A stretch of 64,000 nt of DNA from Chionomys nivalis (GCF_950005125.1 NC_080090.1:44276001-44340000); one strand, 5' to 3'; numbered from the stretch's first letter, positions 33,539 to 45,440 are shown. The notes: generated from the letters alone by a model not told the origin. Numbers and translations are program-made.

Positions 33539-34794
33539 CTCTCTGGTCTCCATTTTTGAGTTCCTGCCACAAGGATCCTGGGTTCTTGACTGTGTGAGGA
33601 AACAGGGACTTGAGAAAGACCTAGACAAATTCCACCCTGGGGCATCTGATTGCGGGACTACTTTTAATGGCAGGAGATGGATATGGAATTCAGGGCAAGG
33701 ATTGTTGTGGAGGTGGGGAGAGGGCAGCTTGCAACACCGGCACGGGGCTTCTAGCTAACACACAGGAAAACAGACCTCCAGGAGAGAGGGCCCCTGGGAG
33801 ATCTGCGAGTCCAGGCTGAGAAGTCGGGCCGTGACTGAACTGAGAGACCTGAAGAGAAGGAAGAAGATGCGGTACAGTTGTAGGGCCCAATAGTGTTCCC
33901 TCGCATGTTATCTGAAATCCCATTCAAAGGGCACATCCTAGGGAAACCCTGCCTGGGGCTCCCGCTTCTGCCTTTTGAGACGACAACGGAAGCAGCCGGG
34001 TAGGTGTGTTAACAAGGATGGAAAAATACATCCTACACCTAAGCTGAAACTCCAGCGGGGTGGGGGCTGGGGGCTAGGCCTCTGGGAACCAACGGTGAGG
34101 AAAGAAATGAAAGGTATTCCAAGAAAGGGGTTGTCTTTGTAACTCCCTCTAAACAAAATAAGGTCCCTCACAAGTCCAGCTTCAATGGAGTCGACTCCCT
34201 TGAGAACCACCAAGCGACACATTACACCTAAGCCTATACAGACCCTTACCTAGTGTGGGGCACAGGCTTCCGACAGACACCCTCAACTAGCAGGCAAAGC
34301 CCCTCCTCCCACAAGCCGCATTCCTTTTCCAGCTGCGCGCCAGACCGGCCAGAGCCAAGCTGGAGCACTCCCTAGGGACCAGCAGGAATGCAAAACAGAG
34401 CGGAACTGAGCTCCGGGAAGATTCCTATCCAAGCGAGTTTTTATGAGACTCACAAAGGACGTCAGAACAACCAAGACCCACTGGAACACGGCCCCGTCTG
34501 GAAATCGCTGAGGGTGAATGAAACGCTCCAGTTAATTAGAATTTCTCTTTGGAGGGAAGAGAACACTGTTCAACACAGCTATTAGCTGTTTGGATATTGG
34601 GAGAGAAAGCCGGTAATTTATTAAGGTTTGAGGAAAAGTAATAAGACTCATTTATGAGCTGAGCTCTTAAAACCTCAACTTCATTTTTATGCATTTGTGG
34701 CCTCTGTTCTTTCTTTCCTCCTCTTCCTTTCTCCCTCCTCTCTCTTCACTCTTCCCCCTTCCTTCACCTCCATCCTTTCCCCCCCCTCCATTGA

Positions 34795-34895
34795 ATAAAA
34801 TTGGGACCCAGGTCGGTCTTGAACTTGTGCCAATCTTCCTGCCTCAGCCTCCGGAGAGTGAGGATTTCATGTGTCACATCACCATGTCCAGCTTA
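34795..34895 (-). mobile_element. old B1-like SINE
   Basis: Shows cccaggtcggtcttgaactt, cctgcctcagcctccgg, and caccatgtccagctt. Confidence 0.65.
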
Positions 34896-35031
34896 AGGCT
34901 CCATTCTTCACAACACAGTGAATGCTGTACAAAAAGAAAAAAGAAAAAAAAAAATGAGAGCAGATGAAGCTGTGCTTCCTGATCCTAAACCCTTAGCACC
35001 TATTCACGCTGTCAATGAAAGGTGCAGCTCT

Positions 35032-35046
35032 GGGGGGGGGGGGGGG
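35032..35046 (+). repeat. G15 homopolymer
   Basis: Fifteen consecutive G bases. Confidence 0.95.
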
Positions 35047-35924
35047 ATGAGAGAGGGTTCAGTCTGGAGCCAGATAGGAGTAACCATGGCCCAGGAACAC
35101 AGATTTCAGGTCACCCCAGACATGTTCCAATGGAGAAACAGTTTCACAAGCTTTTATTTTTACAGGCTCTTTCCAAGGAGATGTACAGGAATATCGGGTC
35201 AGAATAGCACAGCAAAGCGGGTTATTTCAGATGTTCTCTGCTGACATCCTAAGCTTTGGATGGGTGAAAATCAGTGGCATAAGCTAACACCATAGGACAG
35301 TCACAAGGGTAGATCAGACCAGAAGGGGAGAATGGCAAACAGCTAGTGTGAGATTCCCCCTTGACCCGCAATGTTCCAGCCCTTCACGTGATATCACCAC
35401 ATTCTCAATGCCTTGTTTGCACGTTGCTTCAGCTGTGCTAGCTTGAGCCTTTCAGACCTAGGCTGTAAAGCTTGTTTGCTGGACCTTAAAGACCATAATT
35501 ATGCAAGAGAGCAGTCACCACAGACTGTCACTGAACCCGGGCAAGATACTTTAGCTTCTGTCATACTGAGGCTACCAGGGTGACAGTATCTGTGTCAGTA
35601 TTCAACTGAGATTCCAAAATGGCTGTGTGAGGAAACCCAACTTTCTGGGGGAATCTCAGAGACCCTTCTTTGGTATCAAAGAGAATCCTCCTGGATCTAG
35701 AAACTTCTGGGAAGTCCTAGTGGGCAAGAAGAGAACCCATAGCCCTACACAAGAAGCCTCTTGCTGAATGGCGGAGAGTAACTGAACGTGTGTTCGCAGG
35801 CAGGTACAGCAGGGCAACACTCAGCTCTGGGTTGCCAAGGAGCCTGGTCCCCATTGGCACAGCAGAGAGGATATCTTAAATCCTTGCACAGAGGCGTTTT
35901 CTGTGTGTGGCGTTGGCAGGTGGG

Positions 35925-36085
35925 GGTGGTGGCCTGGTGCTTAGCTTCAAACCCCAGGATTGGTATGGACTCAGCAGATCCTTTCATAAACTAAATGAAC
36001 TAATTTCAGTTCCCATCCTGCTGAGAGGTTATGTAACACTAGGCCTGTGGTTCGGCTTGTCCATCTGTTTGGTAGGCAGGGGCCC
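35925..36085 (+). repeat. possible MIR
   Basis: The text gcttcaaaccccaggattgg and gagaggttatgtaacactag then gtccatctgtttggtaggc follows the MIR order with many changes. Confidence 0.4.
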
Positions 36086-36231
36086 CAAGAGAAGACCCAT
36101 AAAAAGGTTCTGAAGAATTTAGAGTTGCCTCTGCGTTGTTTGATCTAAATTATGAGCAGATGTCAAACCTTCATTGTGACAATGGCACCATTCTCTTCAC
36201 TGTCTTTCTTCTGACCAGAGGCTTCTCTAGC

Positions 36232-36345
36232 TTGACACCATGGCTCACACCTACAATCCTAGCACTCTCAGCAGCTGAGGCAGGAGGACTTCTGGGAAGT
36301 CAATGCCAACGCCAGCCTGAGCTACAGAGCGAGACCCTGTCTTAA
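36232..36345 (+). mobile_element. old B1-like SINE
   Basis: Shows accatggctcacacctacaa, tcctagcactctcagcagc, gaggcaggaggacttctgg, gcgagaccctgtctt. Confidence 0.75.
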
Positions 36346-36640
36346 TTTCTCTTCCTGATGCCATGATAAACTGCCAGGATAAAAGCAACTCAAGGGAGAA
36401 AGGAAACATTTACCTTAGCTCACAGTTCAAGGCTATAGCTCCTAGTGACTGGGAGTGGGAGGTCCAGACTACAGTCAGTCATGTGGTGTCTGCAGTCAGG
36501 AAGCTGAGAGCAAGGAAAGCTACTGCACAACCCCTCCTCTGCTTAACCAGTGAAGGATCGGCAACATTGGAGCTTCAGCCAGGGAACAGCGGCACTCAAG
36601 ACACTCACGGTGCAGGGTTTCCCACATTAAAGTAATCAAG
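36346..36640 (+). repeat. rodent interspersed repeat (tgatgccatgataaac group)
   Basis: Its start (gatgccatgataaactgcca) resembles the starts of the copies at 40285 and 58228. It continues with a cacagttcaaggctatagc block and an agaaagc/catcaatca-type remnant. Family not named. Confidence 0.45.
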
Positions 36641-37029
36641 AGAGTCCCACACAGGCGTGTCTCCCAGGTGGTTACAGATTTTATCAAGCACACAATTACT
36701 ATTAACTGCTGCAGACTCTGCCTCGGAAAAACTCCAAGCCAACCATTTCTCCAGCTTACGAAAACCTTTTCTTCCTAAGTCAAAGCTACTTTCATTGTGA
36801 TATTTGACATTTTGGAACTTGATTGGGCTGATTTCCAAGAACTGAGCATTAAAAATGTTCTCTGTTTTAAATAAGATGGTTTTCCTATGTTACTCCACAG
36901 CAATTCATTTTAGTTGCTAACACAGTAACACTTTCTCTAGTTTTAAATTTAGATTCTGCTAGCCACTACAGCTTTACCCATGACTGCCTGAAAGCTTTTG
37001 CACACTAAAGCCCTGTGATTTTATCTTAT

Positions 37030-37110
37030 ATTTCTATTTAATCTTCCTAACAACTCAATAGGTACTACATTATTCCTTTTCTATGTCTGTACAAACAGAC
37101 ATTAACCCAA
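37030..37110 (-). repeat. MIR fragment
   Basis: Text tatttaatcttcctaacaac, tcaataggtactacattatt is the reversed MIR 3' core. Confidence 0.5.
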
Positions 37111-37195
37111 CGAGGACGTGACACAACCAATCTGTGACCAAATCTGCACTTCCCTTTTAATTGTGTCAATGATCTGATTATAAAATAGACTTAAG

Positions 37196-37372
37196 AGACC
37201 AGCCGGATGGGCAAAGGCGTTTGCCGCACAAGCCTGATTACTTGACTTTGATCCCTGGAACCACAGAAAGATGGCCGAAGAGAACCAGTTCCACACAGTT
37301 ATTCTCTAACCTCAGTGTATTCACTGTGGCCAGGGTGTCCCTCTTGATCAAATAAAATAAAAATAATCTTAA
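37196..37372 (+). mobile_element. tRNA-derived B2/B4-type SINE
   Basis: Head gaccagccggatgggcaaag, B-box tttgatccctggaacc, and an aaataaaataaaaataa tail. Confidence 0.65.
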
Positions 37373-37469
37373 AAGAAAACTTTTTATATTATTTTTTTTT
37401 ACACATGTGTGTATGGATGCCTGTGGAACCAGAAGAGGGCTTTGGATCTCCTGGAGCTGGGCTTACAAG

Positions 37470-37540
37470 TGGTTGGGATCACCAAAAGTCTAGGTGTGGC
37501 ACCTGCACCATGGACGGGTTCACAAGTTGGGCAAGGGGCT

Positions 37541-37610
<70 letters not shown>

Positions 37611-37962
37611 GGGGAGGGAGGGAGAGAAAGGGAGGGGGAGGGAGAGAGAGAGAAGAAGGGGGAGGGAGAGAGAGGAGGGAGGGAAGGAGGGAGAGAGAGA
37701 GAGAGAGAGATCATCATTGAAACAGAATGCCAATTTTATTGTGTCCCAGGGCAGCTTATATAGTGCTCTCCTTGATAAATGGCCACACCCTAGCTCTCAG
37801 GATTTTTCAGCTGCAAGCTCACCAGAAACCACTCCCCTGCCATCAGGAACTCATGAGGGTCTCGTGCTCAGTGCAGCTGCAAACATAGGAAAACAAGTTG
37901 TTTACTCTGGCAGGCAAGGGGGTCATAGAAAGTCAGGGTCTGAGGGTCTGCAGTCCCCAACA
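37470..37962 (-). mobile_element. solo LTR-like insertion carrying a long GA tract
   Basis: On the minus strand it starts tgttggggactgcagaccc at 37962. It has a TATA-like tatataag (about 37749-37758), then acaataaaatt (AATAAA) about 20 bases on, then a pyrimidine tract, and ends about 37470 (...cccaacca). Class II rodent ERV LTRs have this order of signals. No clean target duplication was visible, so the left boundary is uncertain. Confidence 0.5.
37545..37710 (+). repeat. (GA)n microsatellite and GGA extension
   Basis: Pure GA to about 37606, then GGGA/GA-rich to 37710. Frames across it are low-complexity artefacts. Confidence 0.97.
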
Positions 37963-38114
37963 TTTTGAGAACTTGGGTCTTCTGAAAGAACAGCAAGTGC
38001 TCTTAACCACTGAGCCATCTCTCTTGCCCCACAGCAGAATTAGGAAGCAAGAATCATCAACAAACTCAAGTGTGTATGAATGTCAAAGCTACTCATTTTT
38101 CTTTTTAAGAAGTT

Positions 38115-38320
38115 TTTAAAATTTATATATACACATGCATTTTTCCTACCTGAATGCCAGTGATCCACATGTATGCATGCAGTGCCCTCGGAGGCCAGAG
38201 CGAGTATTGGAGCTCTTAGAACTGGAGTTATGGACACCTGTGAGCCCGCTGTGGGCACTGGGAACACAACAGAGCCTCTACAGGAACAGTCAGTGACTGA
38301 ACCATTTTCCTCCAAACCTT
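38115..38320 (-). mobile_element. B3-type SINE, diverged
   Basis: Reverse order: acctgaatgccagtgatcc, ccctcggaggccagagcgag, ggagttatggacacctgtga, and gtgactgaaccattttcctc. Confidence 0.6.
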
Positions 38321-38338
38321 TTGAGACACTGTCTTAGC

Positions 38339-38370
38339 ATGTGTGTGTGTGTGTGTTTGTGTGTGTGTGT
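38339..38370 (+). repeat. (GT)n microsatellite
   Basis: GT run with a single TT interruption. Confidence 0.95.
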
Positions 38371-38881
38371 ATGCAGACAGGCAGGTAAACAGACTTATGA
38401 AGCAAGAATCATCAACAAACTAGGGTGTGTATTTGTGAATGTCAGAATACTCATTGTTTTCCTTTTTTTAAATTTTTAAAATTTTTAAGTATATGCAATT
38501 TCCTGCCTGCCTGTGGGGCAAGAGAGATGGCTCAGCATATAATATCGAAAACGTTGGCCAGACTTGTAGCAGTCTTCCGGACTCTTCTGAGTGCTGGAAT
38601 TATAGGCATGTAATCACCATGCAAGGTTCTAATTAGCTTAGAATAAGAACCCCCAAAATGATTGTCAATCCTCCAAAAGCCACTGCTGCCTCTACCTCAG
38701 ATGACCCCATTTAATGTTCGTCACTATTTGGTACAAACTGAATCAGATGAACATAGACACACATGTTTCTGACATTCTCTAAGCCAAATAGCAGCAGCTA
38801 ATAAGACTGAAATAAAGCAGGAAAGAATATTGCATGACAGTGCTTGTCATGTAAAGATAATTCTTAAAATATTTTAAATAT

Positions 38882-38990
38882 TAGCCAGGCATGATAACAT
38901 ATACCTCTAATCCCTGCACTTGCAAGGCTGAGGCCAGTCTGGGCTACCCAGGGAGTTTGAAACCAAACTGGGCTGCATTTAAGATGTCTT
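38882..38990 (+). mobile_element. old B1-like SINE
   Basis: Shows agccaggcatgataacatat, ctaatccctgcacttgcaag, gaggccagtctgggctaccc. Confidence 0.7.
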
Positions 38991-39623
38991 TTAAAGATAA
39001 TTCCCACTGTCGGGCATCAAAAGTCCCTGCATCAGCTCTCTTGCCTCACCCGATCTGCTGATTGCACTTGGGCGTGAAAAACTTGTTCTGTGGCTACTGT
39101 GGGCCCTGGCAGGCTCCACCACAGGTATTGTCTTGTACTTGAGAGTGAGAACTGTCTAGTATCATCACGCTGGCTGGAGGCAAAACTCTTGAGAAACAAG
39201 TCGGCTTTGGCTTGCAACCATCTACACATATAATTAGTCCAGTGTTCCAACAGCACAAGGGCAGTTTATCCAGTAGCAGCGCCGCTCTAGAATGGTGAGA
39301 GAAATGCTACAGTTGGCTTGCAGGCCAAAATCGCCGGCTATAGCTCAAAAGAATTAAGAGTGTTTTAAATAACTTTGAAGCAGAAGCTGACTTCCCCCAT
39401 CTCCCTCAGTACTTGGCATATGGGCAGCTTGACACTCACCCTACAATTAGGAAAGACAGCGTGTGAACGTCAAAGGAATATGCATATAGAGTCAATCACC
39501 TGGAGCCAGAATCACTGAATCAGCTTCATTTCCCTTGTTTTCAGTGACTGGTCATTGTCGTCTGGGAAGACATAAAAACAGAGCTGCATTGTCAGCTGAC
39601 AGTTAGGGTTCTGATCCCTACCC

Positions 39624-39995
39624 TGTTGTAGAAATACGACCAGCGGGCTAAGTTCCTAGCACCCAGCCGCCCGCATGGCTAGCTTATGCCCCGAAATAAT
39701 TACACGGAAACTGTATTCTTTTGAACACTGCCTGGCCCATTAGTTCCAGCCTCTTATTGGCTAGCTCTTACATATTGATCTAACCCATTTCTAATATTCT
39801 GTGTAGCACCATGAGCTGGCTTACCAGGAAAGATCTTAACCTGTGTCTGTCTGGAGTGGGAGAATCATGGCGACTCCTGACTCGGTTTCTTTCTCCCAGC
39901 ATCCTGTTCTGTCTACTCCGCCTACCTAATTTTCTGTCCTATTAAAGGGCTAAGGCAGTTTCTTTATTTAACCAATGAAATTAACTCCTCCATCA
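39624..39995 (-). mobile_element. solo ERV LTR (same family as 57523-57911)
   Basis: On the minus strand it runs from tgatggagg (39995) to tctacaaca (39624), TG...CA, 372 bp. It matches the LTR at 57523-57911 along most of its length (e.g. gctagccaataagaggctgg, gtgctacacagaatattag). A ttaaataaagaaact block supplies an AATAAA. No internal sequence adjoins it. Confidence 0.82.
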
Positions 39996-40284
39996 CCCTG
40001 TCACTTAGCAGAGTGGGATATCAGTCAGGGTTGTGAGAGGACTCCATACATGGGATCTGCAGGGGCCGTTTCAATCAATTCACAGATTTTATCCAACTTG
40101 CAAGCTTTTGTGATGTGTACCATTTTTATCTGGATCAAATGATTATTCCAAGATTCTTTGATGCTTTGCTTAAGGTTAAATTGTCTCAACTTTGAAAACC
40201 ACTAAAGGGCCCGTGGAAGGCAGCCCCCAACCCCAGTGCAAACTTCAATGTTGGATCTAGATTTCTTTTTAGGCAAAAGTGGTT

Positions 40285-40665
40285 ATGATGTCTCTTAGTT
40301 ACTTTTATATTGCTATGATAAGACACCATGACTAAGGCCACTTACAGAAGAAAGGTTTGTTTGGCGCTTATGATTTCAGAGGATCAGAGTCTGTGAGCAT
40401 CATGATGGGAGCATGGCCGCTGGAAGGCAGGCTTGCAGTAGCTAAGAGCTCAATTATCTACCCACAAAATCAGGCAGAGAGTGTTTGCTAACTGTATGAA
40501 CTTTTGAAGCCCCAAAGTCCGCCTCTGATGACACATCTCCTTCCACAAAGTCACAGCTCCTAATCCTTTCCAAATGGTCTCACCAACTGAATACCAAATA
40601 TTCAAACATTTGAGCCTATGGAAGCCATTCTTAGTAAGGCCACCATATGACAGCTAATTTTCATT
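40285..40665 (+). repeat. rodent interspersed repeat (gttacttt...gctatgataa group)
   Basis: Begins ttagttacttttatattgct, gataagacaccatgactaag and ends ccatatgacagc. Its start is shared with the copy at 58228-58628. Family not named. Confidence 0.55.
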
Positions 40666-41183
40666 GCCATTTATCCTCTGGGCATGTCTGTAAGAGAACC
40701 TGAATGTGGGAGGTGCTATTTTATAAGTTATGATACACATTGAGTAAAAAGGAAAATATCCAAAGGCCATCTGAGCATGGACATTCAAATTGTGCACACA
40801 ATGTCACCAGCCACCTCATGTTCCTGTCCCCAGATCTTCCCTATCATGATAAACTGAGTCCCCAGATAGACAGCTCAAAGGAACCCTTTCCATCCTTCAA
40901 TTACTGTTGTCAGGTATTTTGGGCACATCAGCTGTAACTGTTACAATGGCTGAAATCCACATGCTCACATGCTCAGCTGATTTGCAAACATCCATCCAGT
41001 AATCCCAAGCCCAACATTATAATCCTTTATGTGTGTAACAGAAGACAGGAACATTGGATGAACCTAAACAATAAATCAGTAAGGCAGGTTAGGTTGAGTT
41101 TGCACAGAGAAGTAGAACATGCTGGCTTTCAAGTGAGGATTGTTGAAATTCGTACCTCCACTTGAACCATACTGGTGCAGTGA

Positions 41184-41417
41184 TCAAGGCTTCAATGAGG
41201 TCCAAGTGGTGACTCCAAATTCTTCACTAGAAAGAAGTGTAGCTTCAGTGTTAATCCCTTTAGCTACTTCACTGTCAACATCATACAGGCCCTGGTACTT
41301 TAAATGATCATCAGTTTCCATGACTAAAAGTTCACCGGTAGGAATCACCGGTACAACCTGAAATGAACGGGAAAGTTGTCTGAGCTGGTCCATCCAGCAT
41401 TCACCGGTTGGTGACAA
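41184..41417 (-). other. unexplained 77-codon frame
   Basis: A reverse frame with ordinary residue use (MDQLRQLSRSFQ..., VMETDDHLKYQ, LYDVDSEVAKG) and no visible repeat content. No splice-site pair, family match or poly(A) tail supports it as an exon or a retrocopy. It may be chance or the remnant of a gene piece. Confidence 0.15.
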
Positions 41418-42274
41418 CTATGTGCCAGGAACGGAATTAGGACTTAAGCTGTGAAGAGCAGTGGATATTCTTGAGCAGAGGACTTAGATATGATTCAGCA
41501 GACTCTTTAAAAAATGAAGCGCTTAGTGCTATGGAGAATGTTCAGGAAAGTGAGACACCAGCTACAGAAGCCAATGTCTGTGTTGTGGGATTGGAAAGGA
41601 AAGGGTGAAGACACTGATGTTTTGAGAATGAACAGGAGGGAATGGTGAAGGTTTCAGGGCCAATGTGAATGAAGGCGAGGAAGGTGGAAAGGGACTCACC
41701 GCAGCTTAGCCTTGGCATTGGTGTGGGATGCCTTCCTGATGGTCACTCATCTGCTTTGTGATTTTCCCCCGCACAGTGTCTACTAATCATTAGATAAGGC
41801 TTGCTGGAAAAAGGCAATCTCTTAATCAACACAGTTACCTCCTGCTAATTATGAATAGCAAGGTATATTGTCTATGACAGAAAGCTGGGGTTTAGCCATG
41901 TCTTTAATACCTAGGCAATGCCGTCTACATCTGTACAGTTGGTACAGGTAAAGCTGCCTCCATTGCCAAGTGACAGGAGATAGGGGCCCACCCGTGCCTT
42001 GCACGGGGCTGAGTTAATCACCATCTGCCACAGTCTCTGGTGGCTCTCTGTGCTACATTTTTGTGCATCAGCCGGCAGCGCTGGGGCACCACTGCACTTA
42101 GCCATCAGACGTACAGTTCCACGTTCCTGAAAACTCACAGCCACCCTGCAATGCTGAACAGGTCTGTCATGGACGATGGAAGGCCTTTCCAATCAAGGTA
42201 TTTCATTCATTCATGGAATAAGCAAACAGTGCTAGGAGGAGAGCCAGATGCCATTTGTTGGATGTTTAGATGAG

Positions 42275-42458
42275 ATGTAAAGGGCATCCCTGCATCCCCT
42301 GCACACGGATTTGAGATTCTAATGTAAAGGGCATCCCTGTGTAGCCTGCACTAGACTTGAGATTCTAATGTAAAGGGCATCCCTGCATTCCCTGCATCCC
42401 CTGCACTGTATTTGAGATTCTAATGCAAAGGGCATCCCTGCATCCCCTGCACATGGAT
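42275..42458 (+). repeat. 45-55 bp tandem repeat, four units
   Basis: Each unit starts atgtaaagggcatccctg and most end ttgagattcta. The third unit is longer because an internal gcat(t/c)ccct step is doubled. Confidence 0.92.
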
Positions 42459-43253
42459 GACAAGCCCCAGTGGCTTTCACTTCAAACTGTAGAGCTCAGT
42501 TAAGCAGCCCAGACCTTCTGCTTACACAGTTCCCACCCCTGTCTATCTTAGCGCTGCCCTGAGAGAGAGCGGCCCTTACAGTGTAGGGTCCTACACAGGA
42601 CATGTGGGAGGTGTCCAGGCCTGACAGAAGAGAGGAAGGCTTTCAGCACCCTGCTGACAGTAAAACATAATGGTGACATCTCCAGGTGTCACTAGTGCAG
42701 GAAACTGGACTGTAAGCAACATCATCTGGGGACTGTTCTGGGTGGTCTCAATTTCTCAAAAAGTATTTTCTTCTCTTGCCATTTGTTCTATCACAGAAAA
42801 TCTGGCACAAACAAAGCAGTGAACTAGCCACATAATCACATTATCCAAGTGGCTAGCCGACATGGGATCTTGTCTTGACCAGGTACGATAGCTTCAAGTT
42901 ATGGGGTTAACCACCCGTGCTTCTGCACAATAGCTTCAGAGTGAATGCATGAATCAGACAAACAAAAGAGAAGTGGGCCGTGACTCAAGAGCAGCCCTTA
43001 TTTTCCCCATATTCTCTGTAAGCTTGGTTCCAGAGAAGGAACTAGAGAAAGCTGAAATCACTCCTTTTTCATTAGAACCAACACACAAGCAAAGGCCTCC
43101 ATAATATCATGGGGAATTCTAAGGGCAAAACACACTGGTAAAATAAGAAATTTTTGTAACCATTGTAATATCCCAAATATTAGCTATGAATCTAGAAATG
43201 GCTAGCTTGTTTATGGCCTAGCTTCTTTCTTGAAAAAGAGAGAACACTAGAGT

Positions 43254-43376
43254 CAGGGCATCGTAGCTCACATCTGGAATCCCAGCACTTGAAGGCTAAA
43301 GCAGGAGGATGGGCACACGCAGAGCTCCAGGGTAGCCTGGGCTACAGAATGAGAGCCTGCCAGGAAAAAAAAGTAA
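43254..43376 (+). mobile_element. old B1-like SINE
   Basis: Shows gcatcgtagctcacatctgg, aatcccagcacttgaagg, gtagcctgggctacagaatg, and an A tail. Confidence 0.78.
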
Positions 43377-45440
43377 CAAGAGGCTAGAAAATGATAAACA
43401 AGTGTGAGAACCCGAGTGTGAATATCCAGAACACATTTTAAACTGTGCAAAACCATGTGTGCAAAACCAGTATTTCTGTGGCAAGATGGGAGGAGGAGAC
43501 AGAGCCCCTGGAAGCTTGCAGGTCACGTAGCCTGCTGTATGCCTTGGAGAGGAGATCCTATCTCAGGAAAGGTGGAAGAAGCCTGAGTCTACAAATTTTG
43601 ACGTAAAATCACCTGTGTGGCCCAGAGGTCTACCCTGGAGTGCCTCCTTCTTGTGGTGAGATGCAATCCTCATTCTATGGCGAGAGCAGTCCTGGCCCTA
43701 TGGTGGGATGCAGTCCTCATCCTACAATCTGATATGCCGAAAGATCCCAGGCTCTAAGCTTCAGGAAAAAGAAATGTTAAGTAGCAGAGATATCAAACGC
43801 ACATTTTGTAATTTCTTTCCTTCCTGATTCTATTTACGAACTCTTATTGTAAAACATTCACCAACAGTTCACGGAAGGAATTATTTCATAAATAGAAGTA
43901 TAATTTAATCTTTATGCAACTCATTCTGCAATGGGTGGAACAAAAATTATGCTTTTTATCAGAAAACAAGGCCTAAACCCAACTCTGCATTCAATCTGAG
44001 AAAAAATTAACTTACACTCATAAAGCAAAAATGAAGTTTCCATAAATAATAAACTTTTTAAACCTCATGATTTATCATATGAAGAGTTTGAGAAATCAGA
44101 TGTTTCCAGTTATAAGAATCATGCTTCCTTTGTATGACCCTGTGAGCACAGCACTGCAGGATTCTCTGGAACATGGAGGGAGAGAGGGTAAAGGGTGCGG
44201 CTCACCTAACTGGGGGCTCAGTTGCTCCGACTTATGTGGAGAGCAGAAGCCTGGTTGGGAGTCTGAAGCAGGAGAATTGTGAGTGCCAGGTGGACAAGGC
44301 TACAGAGCAAGATGCCCACAACCCTGCCCCTAAAGGAGGGCAGACTTTAGGCCCTCAACGTGTCTTTGGGCAGCTCGTCTGCAACTCGGTATATCCAGAA
44401 AACAATATTTTATTAAGGAAATGCTGGAGCCACGGGCCACAGCTCCAAGTCAGTACTAATGCCTCTGGTGCCGTGAGATGGTCTGGATCCAAGGGAAAAT
44501 GTGGCTTCATTTCCTCAGCCGTAAAGCTCTGGAGTTCAGCTACCTCGCCATTCATGTTCCAAAGCACTGCCATCATTCCGCTTCAGCATTTAATGTTTCA
44601 AATCTGAGTTTACAAAACATGTAAGCTCTTTGCTGGCTGTGTTTACTAAAGGAGGATCAAAGCCCCTCTTTGCTTTTTGAGTCTTTTACATCTGCAAGCG
44701 ACACTATAACATTTCAGATGACAGTGTCTCTCCACTCAAGCATTCAGTATGAGAAAAATGCCTTCCTTTCCAAACATTTACTTTCCCGAAGCCTAAATAT
44801 TTCCCAAACTGTAAAATCTCTGAAGTCACATGCGTTGCCCCTCTCTTGGTCATCTTCAAGATCAGCTTTCAGCACACTGTTCTTCATGCCTCCCCAGAGA
44901 CTTTGCTTTCTTCCCGCTAAGGCCCTTTCTGGTAGGCATGACTTTAGCAATTAGAAAGTAGTAGAAGATGGTCATCTTCCTGAACACACTTTATAGAGAA
45001 GATGGCTTCCAGTGTGTGGTGTTTTCTGATGAACACTTCAGGGTGCCAAGAAAGAAACAAGGCGGGTACCCTTACATGATAGGATGATGCGTGATGATGA
45101 GGGACAAACTCTGTGTCAAGTACTCACCAAATGACTGGGACAGCGGCTTGCAGAGCACCATGTGTTATGCTTCCTGCCATTTACACAGACTTGCAGATGT
45201 TCACATCTGTAGTGTGTTAGCAGTTGCAGTGCACAGCAAGAGACTGCATAGTAAACAAACTAAATTTCTGAAGGCAGGTGCTTTTGGAGAAGGGAGAACA
45301 GAGCTACCTGGGTACCAAAGAGACACTGAGAAGCACCTCTGGAGAAGGGAAGATGGAAACAAGAGGGTCTAAAGAGGCTTTGGTACTGTTGTTTTTAATT
45401 AGATGATAAGCAGATGAAAGACAGGGTTTATATTGCTTAA

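Larger units (their letters stand above)
37385..38030 (-). mobile_element. B3 SINE interrupted by an LTR
   Basis: The left part (37385-37469: tgtgtgtatggatgcctgtg, gaagagggctttggatct) and right part (37963-38030: aacttgggtcttctgaaag, ctcttaaccactgagccatc) belong to one reverse B3 element, split by the LTR-like insertion. Confidence 0.75.

Noticed and set aside
37405..37968. 187-codon plus-strand frame with Arg/Glu repeats
   Set aside because: It runs through the GA microsatellite and an LTR; low-complexity RERE repeats are the signature of GA runs, not a protein.
39032..39256. Reverse frame considered as a processed pseudogene
   Set aside because: No protein match that I can name, no poly(A) tract and no target duplication.
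44173..44607. 144-codon plus-strand frame
   Set aside because: Overlaps an equally open reverse frame (44355-44576); no family, splice or start-context support.
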